64,000 nucleotides of DNA from JACDQM01 sp044373315 (GTDB taxonomy: Bacteria; Pseudomonadota; Gammaproteobacteria; Burkholderiales; Burkholderiaceae_C). The stretch lies in the NCBI RefSeq assembly GCF_044373315.1, contig NZ_JBILQK010000007.1:1-64000 (forward strand), read 5' to 3'. The number at the start of each line of letters is the position of its first letter. Within the stretch, counting starts at the first letter, position 1. The notes under the pieces are model-generated. The model had not been told where the DNA came from and did no database searches. It worked only from the letters and a program-made list of their open reading frames with translations. Made by a program: the position numbers and the translations under genes. Shown here one piece after another: positions 34,686-44,180 of the stretch.

Positions 34686-37600
34686 ATGCACCTGCCTCCC
34701 ATCCTCCCCGGCAAGAAATTCAACCAGCCGCGCCCCACCGGCTCGGCCGACGCGCTGCTGCTGGCGCGCTTTGCGCAAGCGCAGGCAGCGGCCGGCCGCC
34801 TGTGCGCTGTGATCACCGCCGAGCCCGGCGACACGCAGCGCCTGGAAGACGAGCTGAAGTTCTTCGCGCCCGAGTTGCGCGTGGCTGTCTTTCCCGACTG
34901 GGAAACCCTGCCCTACGACAGCTTCAGCCCGCACCAGGACCTGATTTCCGAGCGCCTGGCCACGCTGTGGCGGCTGCTGCAAGCCCAAGGCAAGAAGCAC
35001 GAGGACCGGGATGTCGACGTGGTGCTGCTGCCGGCCACCACGGCGTTGACGCGTCTGGCGCCACCCGCCTTTCTGGCCGCCACCACCTTCAACTTCAAAA
35101 CCAAGCAGCGCCTGGACGAGACCAGCCTGAAGTCGCAGCTCACGCTGGGCGGCTACCAGCATGTCTCGCAGGTGGTGTCGCCCGGCGAATACGCGGTGCG
35201 CGGCGGCCTGATCGACCTGTTCCCGATGGGTTCGCTGGTGCCCTACCGCGTCGACCTGTTCGGCGACGAGGTGGATTCCATCCGCACCTTCGACCCCGAC
35301 AGCCAGCGCAGCCTCTACCCCGTGCCCGAGGTGCGCCTGCTGCCCGGCCGCGAATTCCCGCTGGATGAGTCGGCGCGCAAGGCCTTTCGCGCCCGCTGGC
35401 GCGAGAAGATGGAAGGCGACCCGACCAAGGCGCGCATCTACAAGGACATCGACCAGGGCATTGCCACTGGCGGTATCGAGTACTTTCTGCCGATCTTCTT
35501 CGAGCAGACTGCCAGCATCTTCGACTTCCTCGGCAGCGAGGCCGCACTGGCCCTGCACGGCGAGATCGACGAGGCGCTGAACCGCTTCTGGACCGATACA
35601 CGCGAACGCCACCGCTTCCTGCAGCACGACCCCGAGCGGCCCATTCTGCCGCCGGAAGAGATCTTCCTGAAGGTCGAGGAGTTCTTCGCCGCCACGCACC
35701 CGCATGCGGTGCTGGCGGTGCGCGGCAACGAGCCGGTGGAGTGGGCGCGCCCGCTGCCCGACGTCAGCGTGGAGCGCGGCGCGCAGGAGCCGCTGGCCCG
35801 CCTGGCCACTCACCTGCAGAGCACGCCGCACCGCGTGCTGCTACTGGCTGAGAGCGAGGGCCGGCGCGAGAGCCTGCTGGAATTGCTGCGCGACAACAAG
35901 ATCGACCCGCCCTCGGTGAAGGACCTGACCGAGTTCGAGGCCGGCGACGAGAAATTCGCAATCACCGCAGCGCCGCTGGCATCGGGTTTCTTCTGGTTTG
36001 AGCCAGAAGACGGGCGGACGATCCAGTTGTTCACCGAGACCGAGCTCTTCGCCACGACGCCGACCACACGCCGGCGCCGCAAGCAGGAGCAGGTCAGCGA
36101 CGTCAATGCGCTGATCAAGGATCTCAGCGAACTGAAGGTCGGCGACCCGGTGGTGCATGTAAACCACGGTATCGGCCGCTACCAGGGCCTGATCCACATC
36201 GACCTGGGCGATGGCCCTTCGGAGTTCCTGCACCTCGAATACGCCGACAAGGCCACGCTTTATGTGCCGGTGGCACAGCTGCACCTGATCAGCCGCTACA
36301 CCGGCGTGTCAGCTGAAGAAGCACCGCTGCACCGGCTGGGCTCGGGTCAGTGGGAAAAGGCCAAGCGCCGCGCTGCCGAGCAGGTACGCGACACCGCGGC
36401 CGAGCTGCTGAATCTCTACGCCCGCCGCGCGGCCCGCGAAGGCCATGCCTTCCGCTATTCGGGCCACGACTACGAGGCCTTCGCGGCCAGCTTCGGCTTC
36501 GAGGAAACACCCGACCAGCGCGCCGCCATCCATGCGGTGATCCAGGACATGATTTCGCCCAAGCCGATGGACCGCCTGGTCTGCGGCGATGTGGGTTTCG
36601 GCAAGACGGAAGTCGCGCTGCGCGCCGCTTTTGTTGCTGTCATGGGTGGCAAGCAGGTGGCGCTTCTGGCACCCACCACGCTGCTGGCCGAGCAGCATTA
36701 CCAGAACATCGCCGACCGCTTCGGCAAATGGCCCGTCAAGGTGGCCGAGATGAGCCGTTTCCGCTCAGCCAAGGAAATCAAGGCCGCGATGGAAGGCCTG
36801 GCGGACGGCACCATCGACATCGTTATCGGCACGCACAAGCTGCTCTCGGCCGACGTGAAGTTCGCGCGCCTTGGCCTCTTGATCATCGACGAGGAGCACC
36901 GTTTCGGCGTACGGCACAAGGAGGCGATGAAGGCCATGCGCGCCGAGGTGGACGTGCTGACGCTGACCGCCACCCCGATTCCGCGCACGCTTGGTATGGC
37001 GCTGGAAGGCCTGCGTGACCTGAGCGTGATCGCCACCGCGCCGCAGCGGCGCCTGGCCATCAAGACCTTTGTGCGCAGCGAGACCAGCGGCACCATCCGC
37101 GAGGCGGTGCTGCGCGAATTGAAGCGCGGCGGCCAGGTCTACTTCCTGCACAACGAGGTGGAGACCATCGAGAACCGACGCCAGAAGCTCGAAGAGCTGG
37201 TGCCGGAGGCGCGCATCGTCATCGCCCACGGCCAGATGCCCGAGCGCGAGCTGGAGCGCGTGATGCGCGAGTTCGTGCAGGGCAAGCACAACCTGCTGCT
37301 GTGCTCAACCATCATCGAGACCGGCATCGACGTGCCCAGCGCCAACACCATCATCATGAGCCGCGCCGACAAGTTCGGCCTGGCCCAGCTGCACCAGCTA
37401 CGCGGCCGCGTCGGCCGCTCGCACCACCAAGCCTATGCCTACCTGATGGTGCCGGACGTGGAAGGCCTGAGCAAGCAGGCGGCACAGCGGCTGGAGGCGA
37501 TCCAGGCGATGGAAGAGCTGGGCTCGGGCTTCTATCTGGCGATGCACGACCTGGAGATCCGCGGCGCCGGCGAGGTGCTGGGCGAGAACCAGAGCGGCAA

Positions 37601-38150
37601 CATGATGGAAGTGGGCTTCCAGCTCTACAACGAGATGCTGTCGGAAGCGGTGCGCTGCCTGAAGGCCGGCAAGGAACCCGACCTGCTGAGCCCGCTGGGC
37701 GCCACCACCGAGATCAATCTGCACGCGCCTGCGCTGCTGCCCGATGCCTACTGCGGCGACGTGCACGTACGGCTCTCGCTCTACAAGCGCCTGGCCACGG
37801 CCGAGAAGCCCGAGCAAATCGACGCAATGCTGGAAGAGATCACCGACCGCTTCGGCAAGCTGCCGGCCCAGGGCCAGACCCTGTTCGACACGCACCGCCT
37901 GCGCGTGCTGGCCAAGCCCTATGGCGTCGCCAAGATCGACGCCGCACCCACGGTGATGAACATCAACTTCCGCCCCAACCCGCCGATCGACGCGATGCGT
38001 GTGATCGAACTGGTGCAGAAGAACCGGACCATCAAGCTGGTCGGCAACGACAAGCTGCGCATCGACAAGCAGCTCTCCGATCCCAAGGACCGGGCGCAGG
38101 CGATCCGCGAAGTGCTGCGCCTGCTGGGACAACCGATCAAGCAAGACTGA
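34686..38150 (+). CDS. mfd: transcription-repair coupling factor Mfd
   Basis: Removes RNA polymerase stalled at DNA damage and recruits UvrA. The 1154-residue protein has an N-terminal UvrB-homology module, the RNA-polymerase interaction domain, and the RecG-like translocase with Walker A GDVGFGKTEVAL (about 634), DEEH box LIIDEEHRFG (about 734) and motif VI (QLRGRVGRSHHQ). The C-terminal D7 domain closes the protein. uvrC lies in the same window but is separated by many genes. Confidence 0.98.
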   Translation: MHLPPILPGKKFNQPRPTGSADALLLARFAQAQAAAGRLCAVITAEPGDTQRLEDELKFFAPELRVAVFPDWETLPYDSFSPHQDLISERLATLWRLLQAQGKKHEDRDVDVVLLPATTALTRLAPPAFLAATTFNFKTKQRLDETSLKSQLTLGGYQHVSQVVSPGEYAVRGGLIDLFPMGSLVPYRVDLFGDEVDSIRTFDPDSQRSLYPVPEVRLLPGREFPLDESARKAFRARWREKMEGDPTKARIYKDIDQGIATGGIEYFLPIFFEQTASIFDFLGSEAALALHGEIDEALNRFWTDTRERHRFLQHDPERPILPPEEIFLKVEEFFAATHPHAVLAVRGNEPVEWARPLPDVSVERGAQEPLARLATHLQSTPHRVLLLAESEGRRESLLELLRDNKIDPPSVKDLTEFEAGDEKFAITAAPLASGFFWFEPEDGRTIQLFTETELFATTPTTRRRRKQEQVSDVNALIKDLSELKVGDPVVHVNHGIGRYQGLIHIDLGDGPSEFLHLEYADKATLYVPVAQLHLISRYTGVSAEEAPLHRLGSGQWEKAKRRAAEQVRDTAAELLNLYARRAAREGHAFRYSGHDYEAFAASFGFEETPDQRAAIHAVIQDMISPKPMDRLVCGDVGFGKTEVALRAAFVAVMGGKQVALLAPTTLLAEQHYQNIADRFGKWPVKVAEMSRFRSAKEIKAAMEGLADGTIDIVIGTHKLLSADVKFARLGLLIIDEEHRFGVRHKEAMKAMRAEVDVLTLTATPIPRTLGMALEGLRDLSVIATAPQRRLAIKTFVRSETSGTIREAVLRELKRGGQVYFLHNEVETIENRRQKLEELVPEARIVIAHGQMPERELERVMREFVQGKHNLLLCSTIIETGIDVPSANTIIMSRADKFGLAQLHQLRGRVGRSHHQAYAYLMVPDVEGLSKQAAQRLEAIQAMEELGSGFYLAMHDLEIRGAGEVLGENQSGNMMEVGFQLYNEMLSEAVRCLKAGKEPDLLSPLGATTEINLHAPALLPDAYCGDVHVRLSLYKRLATAEKPEQIDAMLEEITDRFGKLPAQGQTLFDTHRLRVLAKPYGVAKIDAAPTVMNINFRPNPPIDAMRVIELVQKNRTIKLVGNDKLRIDKQLSDPKDRAQAIREVLRLLGQPIKQD

Positions 38151-38166
38151 AGACAGAAGCTCCACC

Positions 38167-38874
38167 ATGCAAGACCTAACTCTGCCCGCCCTGGTGACCC
38201 AAGGCTTCACCCCGCCGCTGTCGCTGGCTGAATTCAAGCTGGCGGCCTTTGACATGGACTCGACGCTGATCACCATAGAGTGCATCGACGAGATCGCCGA
38301 CGCCGCTGGCCGCAAGGCCGAGGTGGCCGCGATCACCGAGGCGGCGATGCGCGGCGAGATCACCGACTTCAAGGACAGCCTGCGCCGCCGCCTGGCCCTG
38401 CTGCAAGGCGTGCCGGCCACGGCGCTGGACGGCGTGCTGAATGACCGCCTGCGCTTCAACCCCGGCGCGCGCGAGCTGTGCGCCGCGCTGAAGGCCGCCG
38501 GGCTCAAGCTGGTGCTGGTGTCGGGCGGTTTCACTTTCTTCACCCGCTATGTCGCGGCCCAGCTGGGCATGGACTATGTGCGCAGCAACGAGCTAGAGAT
38601 TGTTGACGACGCCCTTACCGGCCGGCTAATCCCACAGCCCTGGGGCGAGATCTGCGACGGCGCCGAGAAGCGCCGCATGCTGCAGGAGTGCTGCGACAAG
38701 ATCGGCTGCACGCCCAAGCAGGCCATCGCGGTGGGCGACGGCGCCAATGATCTGCTGATGATGGGCGAGGCCGGCCTGTCGGTCGCCTTCCACGCCAAGC
38801 CCAAGGTGCGTGAACAGGCCATGGTGGCGATCAACAGCGGCGGGCTGGAACAGCTGCTGCAGATCCTGCGATGA
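38167..38874 (+). CDS. serB: phosphoserine phosphatase
   Basis: Last step of serine synthesis. This 235-residue HAD enzyme has the nucleophile motif AAFDMDSTLI, then ECIDEIAD and the substrate region GEITDFKDSLRRR, motif II VLVSGGFTFFT and motif III GDGANDLLMM. It starts 16 bases after mfd and its stop overlaps the next start by 4 bases (ATGA). No ACT domain is present, unlike some SerB proteins. Confidence 0.97.
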   Translation: MQDLTLPALVTQGFTPPLSLAEFKLAAFDMDSTLITIECIDEIADAAGRKAEVAAITEAAMRGEITDFKDSLRRRLALLQGVPATALDGVLNDRLRFNPGARELCAALKAAGLKLVLVSGGFTFFTRYVAAQLGMDYVRSNELEIVDDALTGRLIPQPWGEICDGAEKRRMLQECCDKIGCTPKQAIAVGDGANDLLMMGEAGLSVAFHAKPKVREQAMVAINSGGLEQLLQILR

Positions 38875-39440
38875 CACGCGTCGCCGTCGATCTGGCCAAA
38901 GCCAGCCGTCTACTCAACCACGGCCCCACGGTGCTGGTCGCCAGCGCGCATGGCGCGCAGCGCGATGTGATGGCCGCGGCCTGGAACATGCCGTTGGACT
39001 TCAGCCCGCCCAAGGTGGCGGTGGTGATCGACAAGAACACCTTCACACGTGGCCTGGTAGAGGCCTCGGGCGAGTTCGTGCTGGCCGTGCCCTGCGCGGC
39101 GCAGATCGAAATGGTGGTCGGAGTGGGCAACAGCTCAGGGCGCGAGCTTGACAAGTACGCGCACTGGCAGATCGGCACCGAAACCGCATCGCAGGTCGGC
39201 GCGCCCCTGATCCAGGGCTGTCTGGCCTGGCTGGAGTGCCGCATCTACCCCGAGCCGCACAACCAGCAGACTTACGACCTCTTTCTCGCCGAAGTGGTGG
39301 CTGCCTGGGCCGAGGACTGGGCCTTCAAGGAGGGGCACTGGCAAGACCTGCCCGAGCCGCAACGCGCCATGCACCATCTGGGCGGTGGCAATTTCTTCAC
39401 CAGCGGCGGGCTGTTGCCGGGAAACCCGCCTACGGCCTGA
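38871..39440 (+). CDS. flavin reductase-like FMN-binding protein
   Basis: Flavin-reductase-like split-barrel domain protein of 189 residues (VLVASAHGAQRDVMAAAWNMPLDFSPP, then KNTFTRGLVEASGEFVLAVPCA). Such proteins bind FMN or reduce it with NAD(P)H. The protein is close to the family size and ends in a loop with GGGNFFTSGGLLPG. The 4-base overlap with serB indicates co-translation. Its physiological partner is unknown. Confidence 0.88.
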   Translation: MTRVAVDLAKASRLLNHGPTVLVASAHGAQRDVMAAAWNMPLDFSPPKVAVVIDKNTFTRGLVEASGEFVLAVPCAAQIEMVVGVGNSSGRELDKYAHWQIGTETASQVGAPLIQGCLAWLECRIYPEPHNQQTYDLFLAEVVAAWAEDWAFKEGHWQDLPEPQRAMHHLGGGNFFTSGGLLPGNPPTA

Positions 39441-39520
39441 GACGGATTCCAGAGCTTGCCGGCAGGCGCCATCTGGCGCGATGATGACGCTAGAGCTGCA
39501 AACCTGCAGCGGGAGCGCCG

Positions 39521-41704
39521 ATGTCTGCCTTGCCCACCTTTGCCCCGCAGGAACTGGCACTGCTATGCGACTCCCTGGACCAGACCGAACTGGGGCTGCT
39601 GTGGGTCGATGCGCAGGCGCGGATCCGGCATGCCAACAGCCGCTTCCAGCAATGGAGCGTCCCTGCAGCCCATCTGCATGAGTGCTTTGCCGAGTTAAGC
39701 CAGCAGCGCTGGCAGAGCCTGCTGCGCCAACCGGGCGGTCGCCAGCAAGTCATGAACGTCAGCCTGCTTATGGCCAGCGGCGCGTTGCGCACCTTCGAGC
39801 TTCGCTTCATGCCCGCCGCGGCTGCCAACGAGGCCTTGACCCTGATGGTGCTCACCCCGCTGGAGGAGCGCAGCGGACAAGCGGCCATCGGCGCCGTGCA
39901 GCGCGAGGTGCTGGAGGCTGTCGCGCTGGGGCGCCCGCTGGCCGCGGTGATGGACCTGCTGTGCCGGCGCGTCGAGGCCATGGCGCCGGAGTTGATGTGC
40001 TCGGTGCTGGAGGTCGATCAGCAGGGCCGGCTGCATCCGCTGGCTGCGCCCAGTCTGCCGGCCAGCTACAGCCAGGCATTGGATGGTCTGCAGATCGGCC
40101 CCAGCGTCGGCTCTTGTGGCACGGCCGCCTGGCGCCGCAGCCCGGTCGAGGTGCAGGACATCGCCACCGACCCACTTTGGGCGGATTTCAGCGCACTGGC
40201 CCTGTCCTACGGTCTCGCGGCCTGCTGGTCCACACCCATCCTGCTGACGCCGGAACGTGTCGGCGCGACCTTCGCGCTGTACTACCGCGAGCCGCGTGCG
40301 GTCGCCATCTTCCATCGCCGCATGGTCGAGGCCTGCACCCAGCTGTGCCGCGTGGCGCTGATGCACCAGGAGAACCAGCGCCAGATCGAGCGCCTGGCCT
40401 ATTACGACGGCGTCACCGGCCTGGCCAACCGCACACTCTTCGGCGAGCGCGCACGGCAGTCGCTGCAGATGGCCGCGCGCATGGACACGCCCGTGGCGAT
40501 GCTGCTGTTGGATATCGACCGCTTCAAGACCATCAACGACTCGCTGGGCCATCAGGCCGGCGACGAGGTGCTGGCTGAAGTGGCGCGACGCCTGGGCGCC
40601 TGCCTGCGCGACACCGACACGCTGGCGCGCCTGGGCGGCGACGAGTTCGTGGCCCTGCTGCCCAGTTGCGGTGCCAGCGATGCTGCGCAGGTGGCAGACA
40701 AGCTGATCGAATCGCTGAAGCCAGCACTCAAGCTCAGCAGCGAGGTGATGGCCAGCCTGTCTGCCAGCATCGGCATCAGCATCTACCCGGACGACGGTCA
40801 GGACCTGGAGCAATTGCTCAAGCATGCCGACATCGCGATGTACGAGGCCAAGCGGGCGGGCCGTGCATGCGCCCGCTTCTTCTTGCGGGCCATGAATCAG
40901 GCGCTGGCCGAGCGGCTGACGCTGGAGACGGCGCTGCGGCGGGCGCTGTCCAGCCAGGGCTTGAGCCTGCATTTCCAACCCAAGCTGCGCCTGATCGATG
41001 AGGCCTTGGTGGGTGTCGAGGCCTTGCTGCGCTGGACCGATGCGGAACTGGGCGCCGTACCCCCAGACCGTTTCATCCCGGTGGCCGAGGAATGCGGCCT
41101 GATCAATGCGCTGGATGCCTGGGTACTGGAGGCCGCCTGCACCCAGCTGGCGGCATGGCAGCGGGCTGGGCTGGCGGTGCCTGGCGTGGCAGTCAATGTG
41201 TCGCCAATGCGCTTCTATCAGGACGATGTGGCGGCCCATGTCCGTCACCTGTTGCACCTGCATGAACTCGATGCGAAACAGCTGACACTGGAGGTCACCG
41301 AACGCCTGATGCTGGACGACAATCAGCGCAGCCTTCGGCAACTGGCCGCGCTGCACGCGATGGGCGTGCAGCTTTCGGTGGACGATTTCGGCACCGGCTA
41401 CTCCAGCCTGAGCTACCTCAAACGGCTGCCGGTTTCCGAGTTGAAGCTCGACAAGAGCTTTGTTCGTGATCTCGAAATCGACCCGGACGACCGCGCACTG
41501 GCCAGCGCCGTGATTGGCATCGGCCGCTCACTGGGCCTGGCCGTGGTCGCTGAAGGTGTGGAAACGACAGGGCAGCGCCAGGTGCTGATGGACGCCGGCT
41601 GCCCGATTGCCCAGGGCTACGGTCTGGCCCGGCCAATGTCGGCGGAAGCCCTCGAGGTTTGGCTCAGCTCGCGTCCTGCCGCTCGTGCAGAGGCTGCGCG
41701 CTGA
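39521..41704 (+). CDS. PAS-GAF-GGDEF-EAL cyclic-di-GMP protein
   Basis: Signalling protein of 727 residues with a likely role in cyclic-di-GMP turnover. Domains in order: a weak PAS-like segment (about 15-115), a GAF domain (about 125-285, with CGTAAWRRSPVEVQDIATDP), a diguanylate cyclase domain with an intact GGDEF (about 372), and an EAL phosphodiesterase with VEALLRW (about 499), EVTER, DDFGTGYSSLSYL and AEGVET. Both catalytic motifs look intact, so the net activity cannot be predicted. No transmembrane segment is seen, so the sensor is likely cytoplasmic. A GGGAG ribosome site precedes the ATG. It overlaps the convergent RraA-like gene by 41 bases. Confidence 0.93.
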   Translation: MSALPTFAPQELALLCDSLDQTELGLLWVDAQARIRHANSRFQQWSVPAAHLHECFAELSQQRWQSLLRQPGGRQQVMNVSLLMASGALRTFELRFMPAAAANEALTLMVLTPLEERSGQAAIGAVQREVLEAVALGRPLAAVMDLLCRRVEAMAPELMCSVLEVDQQGRLHPLAAPSLPASYSQALDGLQIGPSVGSCGTAAWRRSPVEVQDIATDPLWADFSALALSYGLAACWSTPILLTPERVGATFALYYREPRAVAIFHRRMVEACTQLCRVALMHQENQRQIERLAYYDGVTGLANRTLFGERARQSLQMAARMDTPVAMLLLDIDRFKTINDSLGHQAGDEVLAEVARRLGACLRDTDTLARLGGDEFVALLPSCGASDAAQVADKLIESLKPALKLSSEVMASLSASIGISIYPDDGQDLEQLLKHADIAMYEAKRAGRACARFFLRAMNQALAERLTLETALRRALSSQGLSLHFQPKLRLIDEALVGVEALLRWTDAELGAVPPDRFIPVAEECGLINALDAWVLEAACTQLAAWQRAGLAVPGVAVNVSPMRFYQDDVAAHVRHLLHLHELDAKQLTLEVTERLMLDDNQRSLRQLAALHAMGVQLSVDDFGTGYSSLSYLKRLPVSELKLDKSFVRDLEIDPDDRALASAVIGIGRSLGLAVVAEGVETTGQRQVLMDAGCPIAQGYGLARPMSAEALEVWLSSRPAARAEAAR

Positions 41705-42176
41705 TCACCACGCCATCTTCATCAGCATAGAGCCAGTCTCCCGGACGGATGGTCTGGCCGTGCATCTGCAGCACCAGATCGACGGCACCCTGGCCGCGCC
41801 GCTCGGTCGGCATCGGCACATGGCCCAGCGCCAGAATGCCCAGCTGCGCGGCGGCCAGCTCGGCCAGGTCGCGCACGCAGCCGTGAATCAGCAGGCCGGC
41901 CCAGCCGTTCTTCGCGGCAGCAGCCGCCAGGTTGCCGCCCAGCAGCGCGCGTCGCATCGAGCCCGCCCCGTCGACCACCAGCACGCGGCCATGGCCGGCG
42001 GACTCCACCAGCGACTTCACCATGCTGTTGTCTTCCAGGCAGCGCACCGTCGTCACCGGGCCGGCAAAGCGCGGCAAGGCGCCATAGCGGGCGTATAGCC
42101 CGCCGGGCAGCACACGGAAGGCGCCGGTGTCGTCGCTCTTGTGGGCGTCGCAGAAATCGCAGGTGGAGAAAATCAT
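41664..42176 (-). CDS. RraA-like protein
   Basis: Protein of 170 residues in the RraA / 4-hydroxy-4-methyl-2-oxoglutarate aldolase family. It shows RVLVVDGAGSMRRALLGGNLA and LLIHGCVRDLAELAA, which match the family's GG.. and G.RD substrate-metal region. E. coli RraA inhibits RNase E, while the HMG/CHA aldolase branch cleaves oxo-acids. The two cannot be told apart here. The MIFSTCDFCDAH start is at 42176. Its 3' end overlaps the 3' end of the GGDEF-EAL gene, so the two transcripts are antisense there. Confidence 0.88.
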   Translation of the reverse strand: MIFSTCDFCDAHKSDDTGAFRVLPGGLYARYGALPRFAGPVTTVRCLEDNSMVKSLVESAGHGRVLVVDGAGSMRRALLGGNLAAAAAKNGWAGLLIHGCVRDLAELAAAQLGILALGHVPMPTERRGQGAVDLVLQMHGQTIRPGDWLYADEDGVVISAQPLHERQDAS

Positions 42177-42183
42177 CAGCAGC

Positions 42184-42414
42184 TCAGTCCTGTGAAGGGG
42201 CGGCGAGCACCGTGATGCGGGCGCCGTGCAGGCCGACCACCTGGCCGGCGCGGATCTTGGCCGTCTTGCGGGACTCGTCGCGGCCATCCACCTGCACCAG
42301 CCCTTCGGTGATCATCATGCGCGCAGCACCACCGCTCTCGGCCAGGCCGGTGGCCTTCAGCAGCTTGTCCAGCTCGATGAAGTCGCCACGCAGTTCGAAA
42401 TCAATCTTTTCCAT
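42184..42414 (-). CDS. small S4-domain RNA-binding protein (YbcJ-like)
   Basis: RNA-binding protein of 76 residues with an S4 motif (FIELDKLLKATGLAESGGAA then GLVQVDGRDESRKTAKIRAG). The whole protein is one S4 domain plus short ends, the size of E. coli YbcJ. It starts inside the end of the ThDP gene (14-base overlap), so it is probably translated with it, and the RraA-like gene follows 7 bases downstream. Its RNA target is unknown. Confidence 0.9.
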   Translation of the reverse strand: MEKIDFELRGDFIELDKLLKATGLAESGGAARMMITEGLVQVDGRDESRKTAKIRAGQVVGLHGARITVLAAPSQD

Positions 42415-44152
42415 GCGCCGATTGTCCCAGACGCTGACGCGCCGCCTCGCGGATCGCGCTCAGCGTGCTGCGGCTGGTGGAGACATCGGTGGACAGGCGC
42501 AGGTGGATCAGCGTGGGCTTGTCAGCGGCCAGTGCGGCCTGCAGAGCCGGGCCGAACTCCTCGGTGTGGTCCACCCTATGCGCGGCCCAGCCATAGGCCA
42601 GGGCCAGCTGCACGAAATCCGGATTGAACAGATCGCTGCCAGACACGCGGCCCGGGTATTCGCGCTCCTGGTGCATGCGGATGGTGCCGTAGGTGCCGTT
42701 GTCCACCACCACCGAAATCAGCCGATGCGCGCCGTAGCCGGTGGCAGTGGCCAACTCCTGGCCGTTCATCAGGAAGTCGCCATCGCCGGCGATATTGACC
42801 ACCCAGCGCTGCGGCTGCAGCAGGCTGGCGGCCACTGCGGCGGGCAGGCCGTAGCCCATCGCGCCGCTGGTCGGCGCCAGCTGGGTGCGGCCATGGTGCT
42901 GCAGCCCCGGGTACTGGTGGAAGCGGTGCAGCCAGCCGCTGTAGTTGCCGGCGCCGTTGGTGAAAATGGTGCCGTCCGGACATTGCGCCGACAGGGTCTT
43001 CACCACCTCGGCCATGTCCAGCGGGCTCACGGCTTCCGCCACCAGATTGGCCAGATAGTCCTGGTGCGCGGCTTCCGCCCAGGCGGACCAGGCCACAGTG
43101 TCAGGAGCGGCCAAGGTCTCCAATGCCTGCGCAGCGCAGGACATGCTGGCATTGATCATCAGCTCGGCCTCGTAGACCCGGCCCAGCTCCTCGGCGCCGG
43201 CATGGATATGCACCAGGCTCTGAGTCGGGCGCGGCGCCCGCAGGAGGGTGTAGCCGCTGGTGGTCATTTCACCCAGGCGGGGACCGATCGCGAGAATCAG
43301 GTCGGCCTCCTTCACCCGCGCTGCCAGCTTGGGATTGATGCCGATGCCCACATCGCCGGCATACAGCGAATGGCGGTTGTCGAACAGGTCCTGGAAGCGG
43401 AAGGCGCAGCCCACCGGCAATTGCCAGGCTTCGGCGAAGCGCTGCAGCGCGGCGCAGCTCTCGCGGGTCCAGCCGCCGCCGCCAGCGATGACCAGGGGCT
43501 TCTTGGCTTCCAGCAGGCGCTCGCGCAACTCCTCCAGCGCTGCCGGCGCTGGCCAGGCCTGGGCCGGGCGCACCTGCGGCAGCACCGGCGCCGTGGTGTC
43601 GCGGGTCAGCATGTCCTCGGGCAGCACAACGACCACCGGGCCGGGACGGCCCTGCAAGGCGGTATGGAAGGCGCACGCCACGTATTCGGGCAGGCGGTCG
43701 GCGTCATGCACCTCGCCCACCCACTTGGCCATGCCCAGGGTGCCGGGGCCGAACATCTGGCGGTAGTCGACCTCCTGGAAGGCCTCGCGGTCGCGCTGGT
43801 CGCTGGCCACCTGGCCGATGAACAAGACCATCGGCGTGCTGTCCTGAAAGGCCGTGTGCAGGCCGATGCTGGCGTTGGTGGCACCCGGGCCGCGCGTGAC
43901 GAAGCAGACGCCGGGTCGGCCAGTGAGCTTGCCCTGGGCCTCCGCCATGAAAGCCGCGCCACCTTCCTGGCGGCAGGCGATGAAGCGGATCTGCTCGCGG
44001 TGCTCATGAAAGCCGTCCAACACCGCCAGATAGCTTTCGCCGGGCACGCCGAAGACGGTATCAACCCCTTGGGCCACCAGGGCCTCCACCAGCACATGGC
44101 CGGCGAGTCGGGCGTCGGAAGAATGGGCGGCGGCGTTGTGTGGGGTCGTCAT
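42401..44152 (-). CDS. ThDP-dependent enzyme (acetolactate-synthase-like)
   Basis: Protein of 583 residues in the ThDP enzyme superfamily. It shows FGVPGESYLAVLDGF, the catalytic glutamate in CRQEGGAAFMAEA, VTRGPGATNASIG and the metal site GDGDFLMNGQELATA. The set resembles the acetolactate synthase or benzoylformate decarboxylase groups, but no specific substrate can be assigned. No small subunit is near. It is a paralogue of, not a copy of, the enzyme at 8117-9871. The start at 44152 follows a TTG alternative 9 bases upstream. Confidence 0.88.
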   Translation of the reverse strand: MTTPHNAAAHSSDARLAGHVLVEALVAQGVDTVFGVPGESYLAVLDGFHEHREQIRFIACRQEGGAAFMAEAQGKLTGRPGVCFVTRGPGATNASIGLHTAFQDSTPMVLFIGQVASDQRDREAFQEVDYRQMFGPGTLGMAKWVGEVHDADRLPEYVACAFHTALQGRPGPVVVVLPEDMLTRDTTAPVLPQVRPAQAWPAPAALEELRERLLEAKKPLVIAGGGGWTRESCAALQRFAEAWQLPVGCAFRFQDLFDNRHSLYAGDVGIGINPKLAARVKEADLILAIGPRLGEMTTSGYTLLRAPRPTQSLVHIHAGAEELGRVYEAELMINASMSCAAQALETLAAPDTVAWSAWAEAAHQDYLANLVAEAVSPLDMAEVVKTLSAQCPDGTIFTNGAGNYSGWLHRFHQYPGLQHHGRTQLAPTSGAMGYGLPAAVAASLLQPQRWVVNIAGDGDFLMNGQELATATGYGAHRLISVVVDNGTYGTIRMHQEREYPGRVSGSDLFNPDFVQLALAYGWAAHRVDHTEEFGPALQAALAADKPTLIHLRLSTDVSTSRSTLSAIREAARQRLGQSAHGKD

Positions 44153-44180
44153 GAGCACCAATGTAGCGGCGCAGCCGCCC

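Noticed and set aside
39695..41356. Long minus-strand open frame over the GGDEF-EAL gene
   Set aside because: Antisense shadow; no family match.
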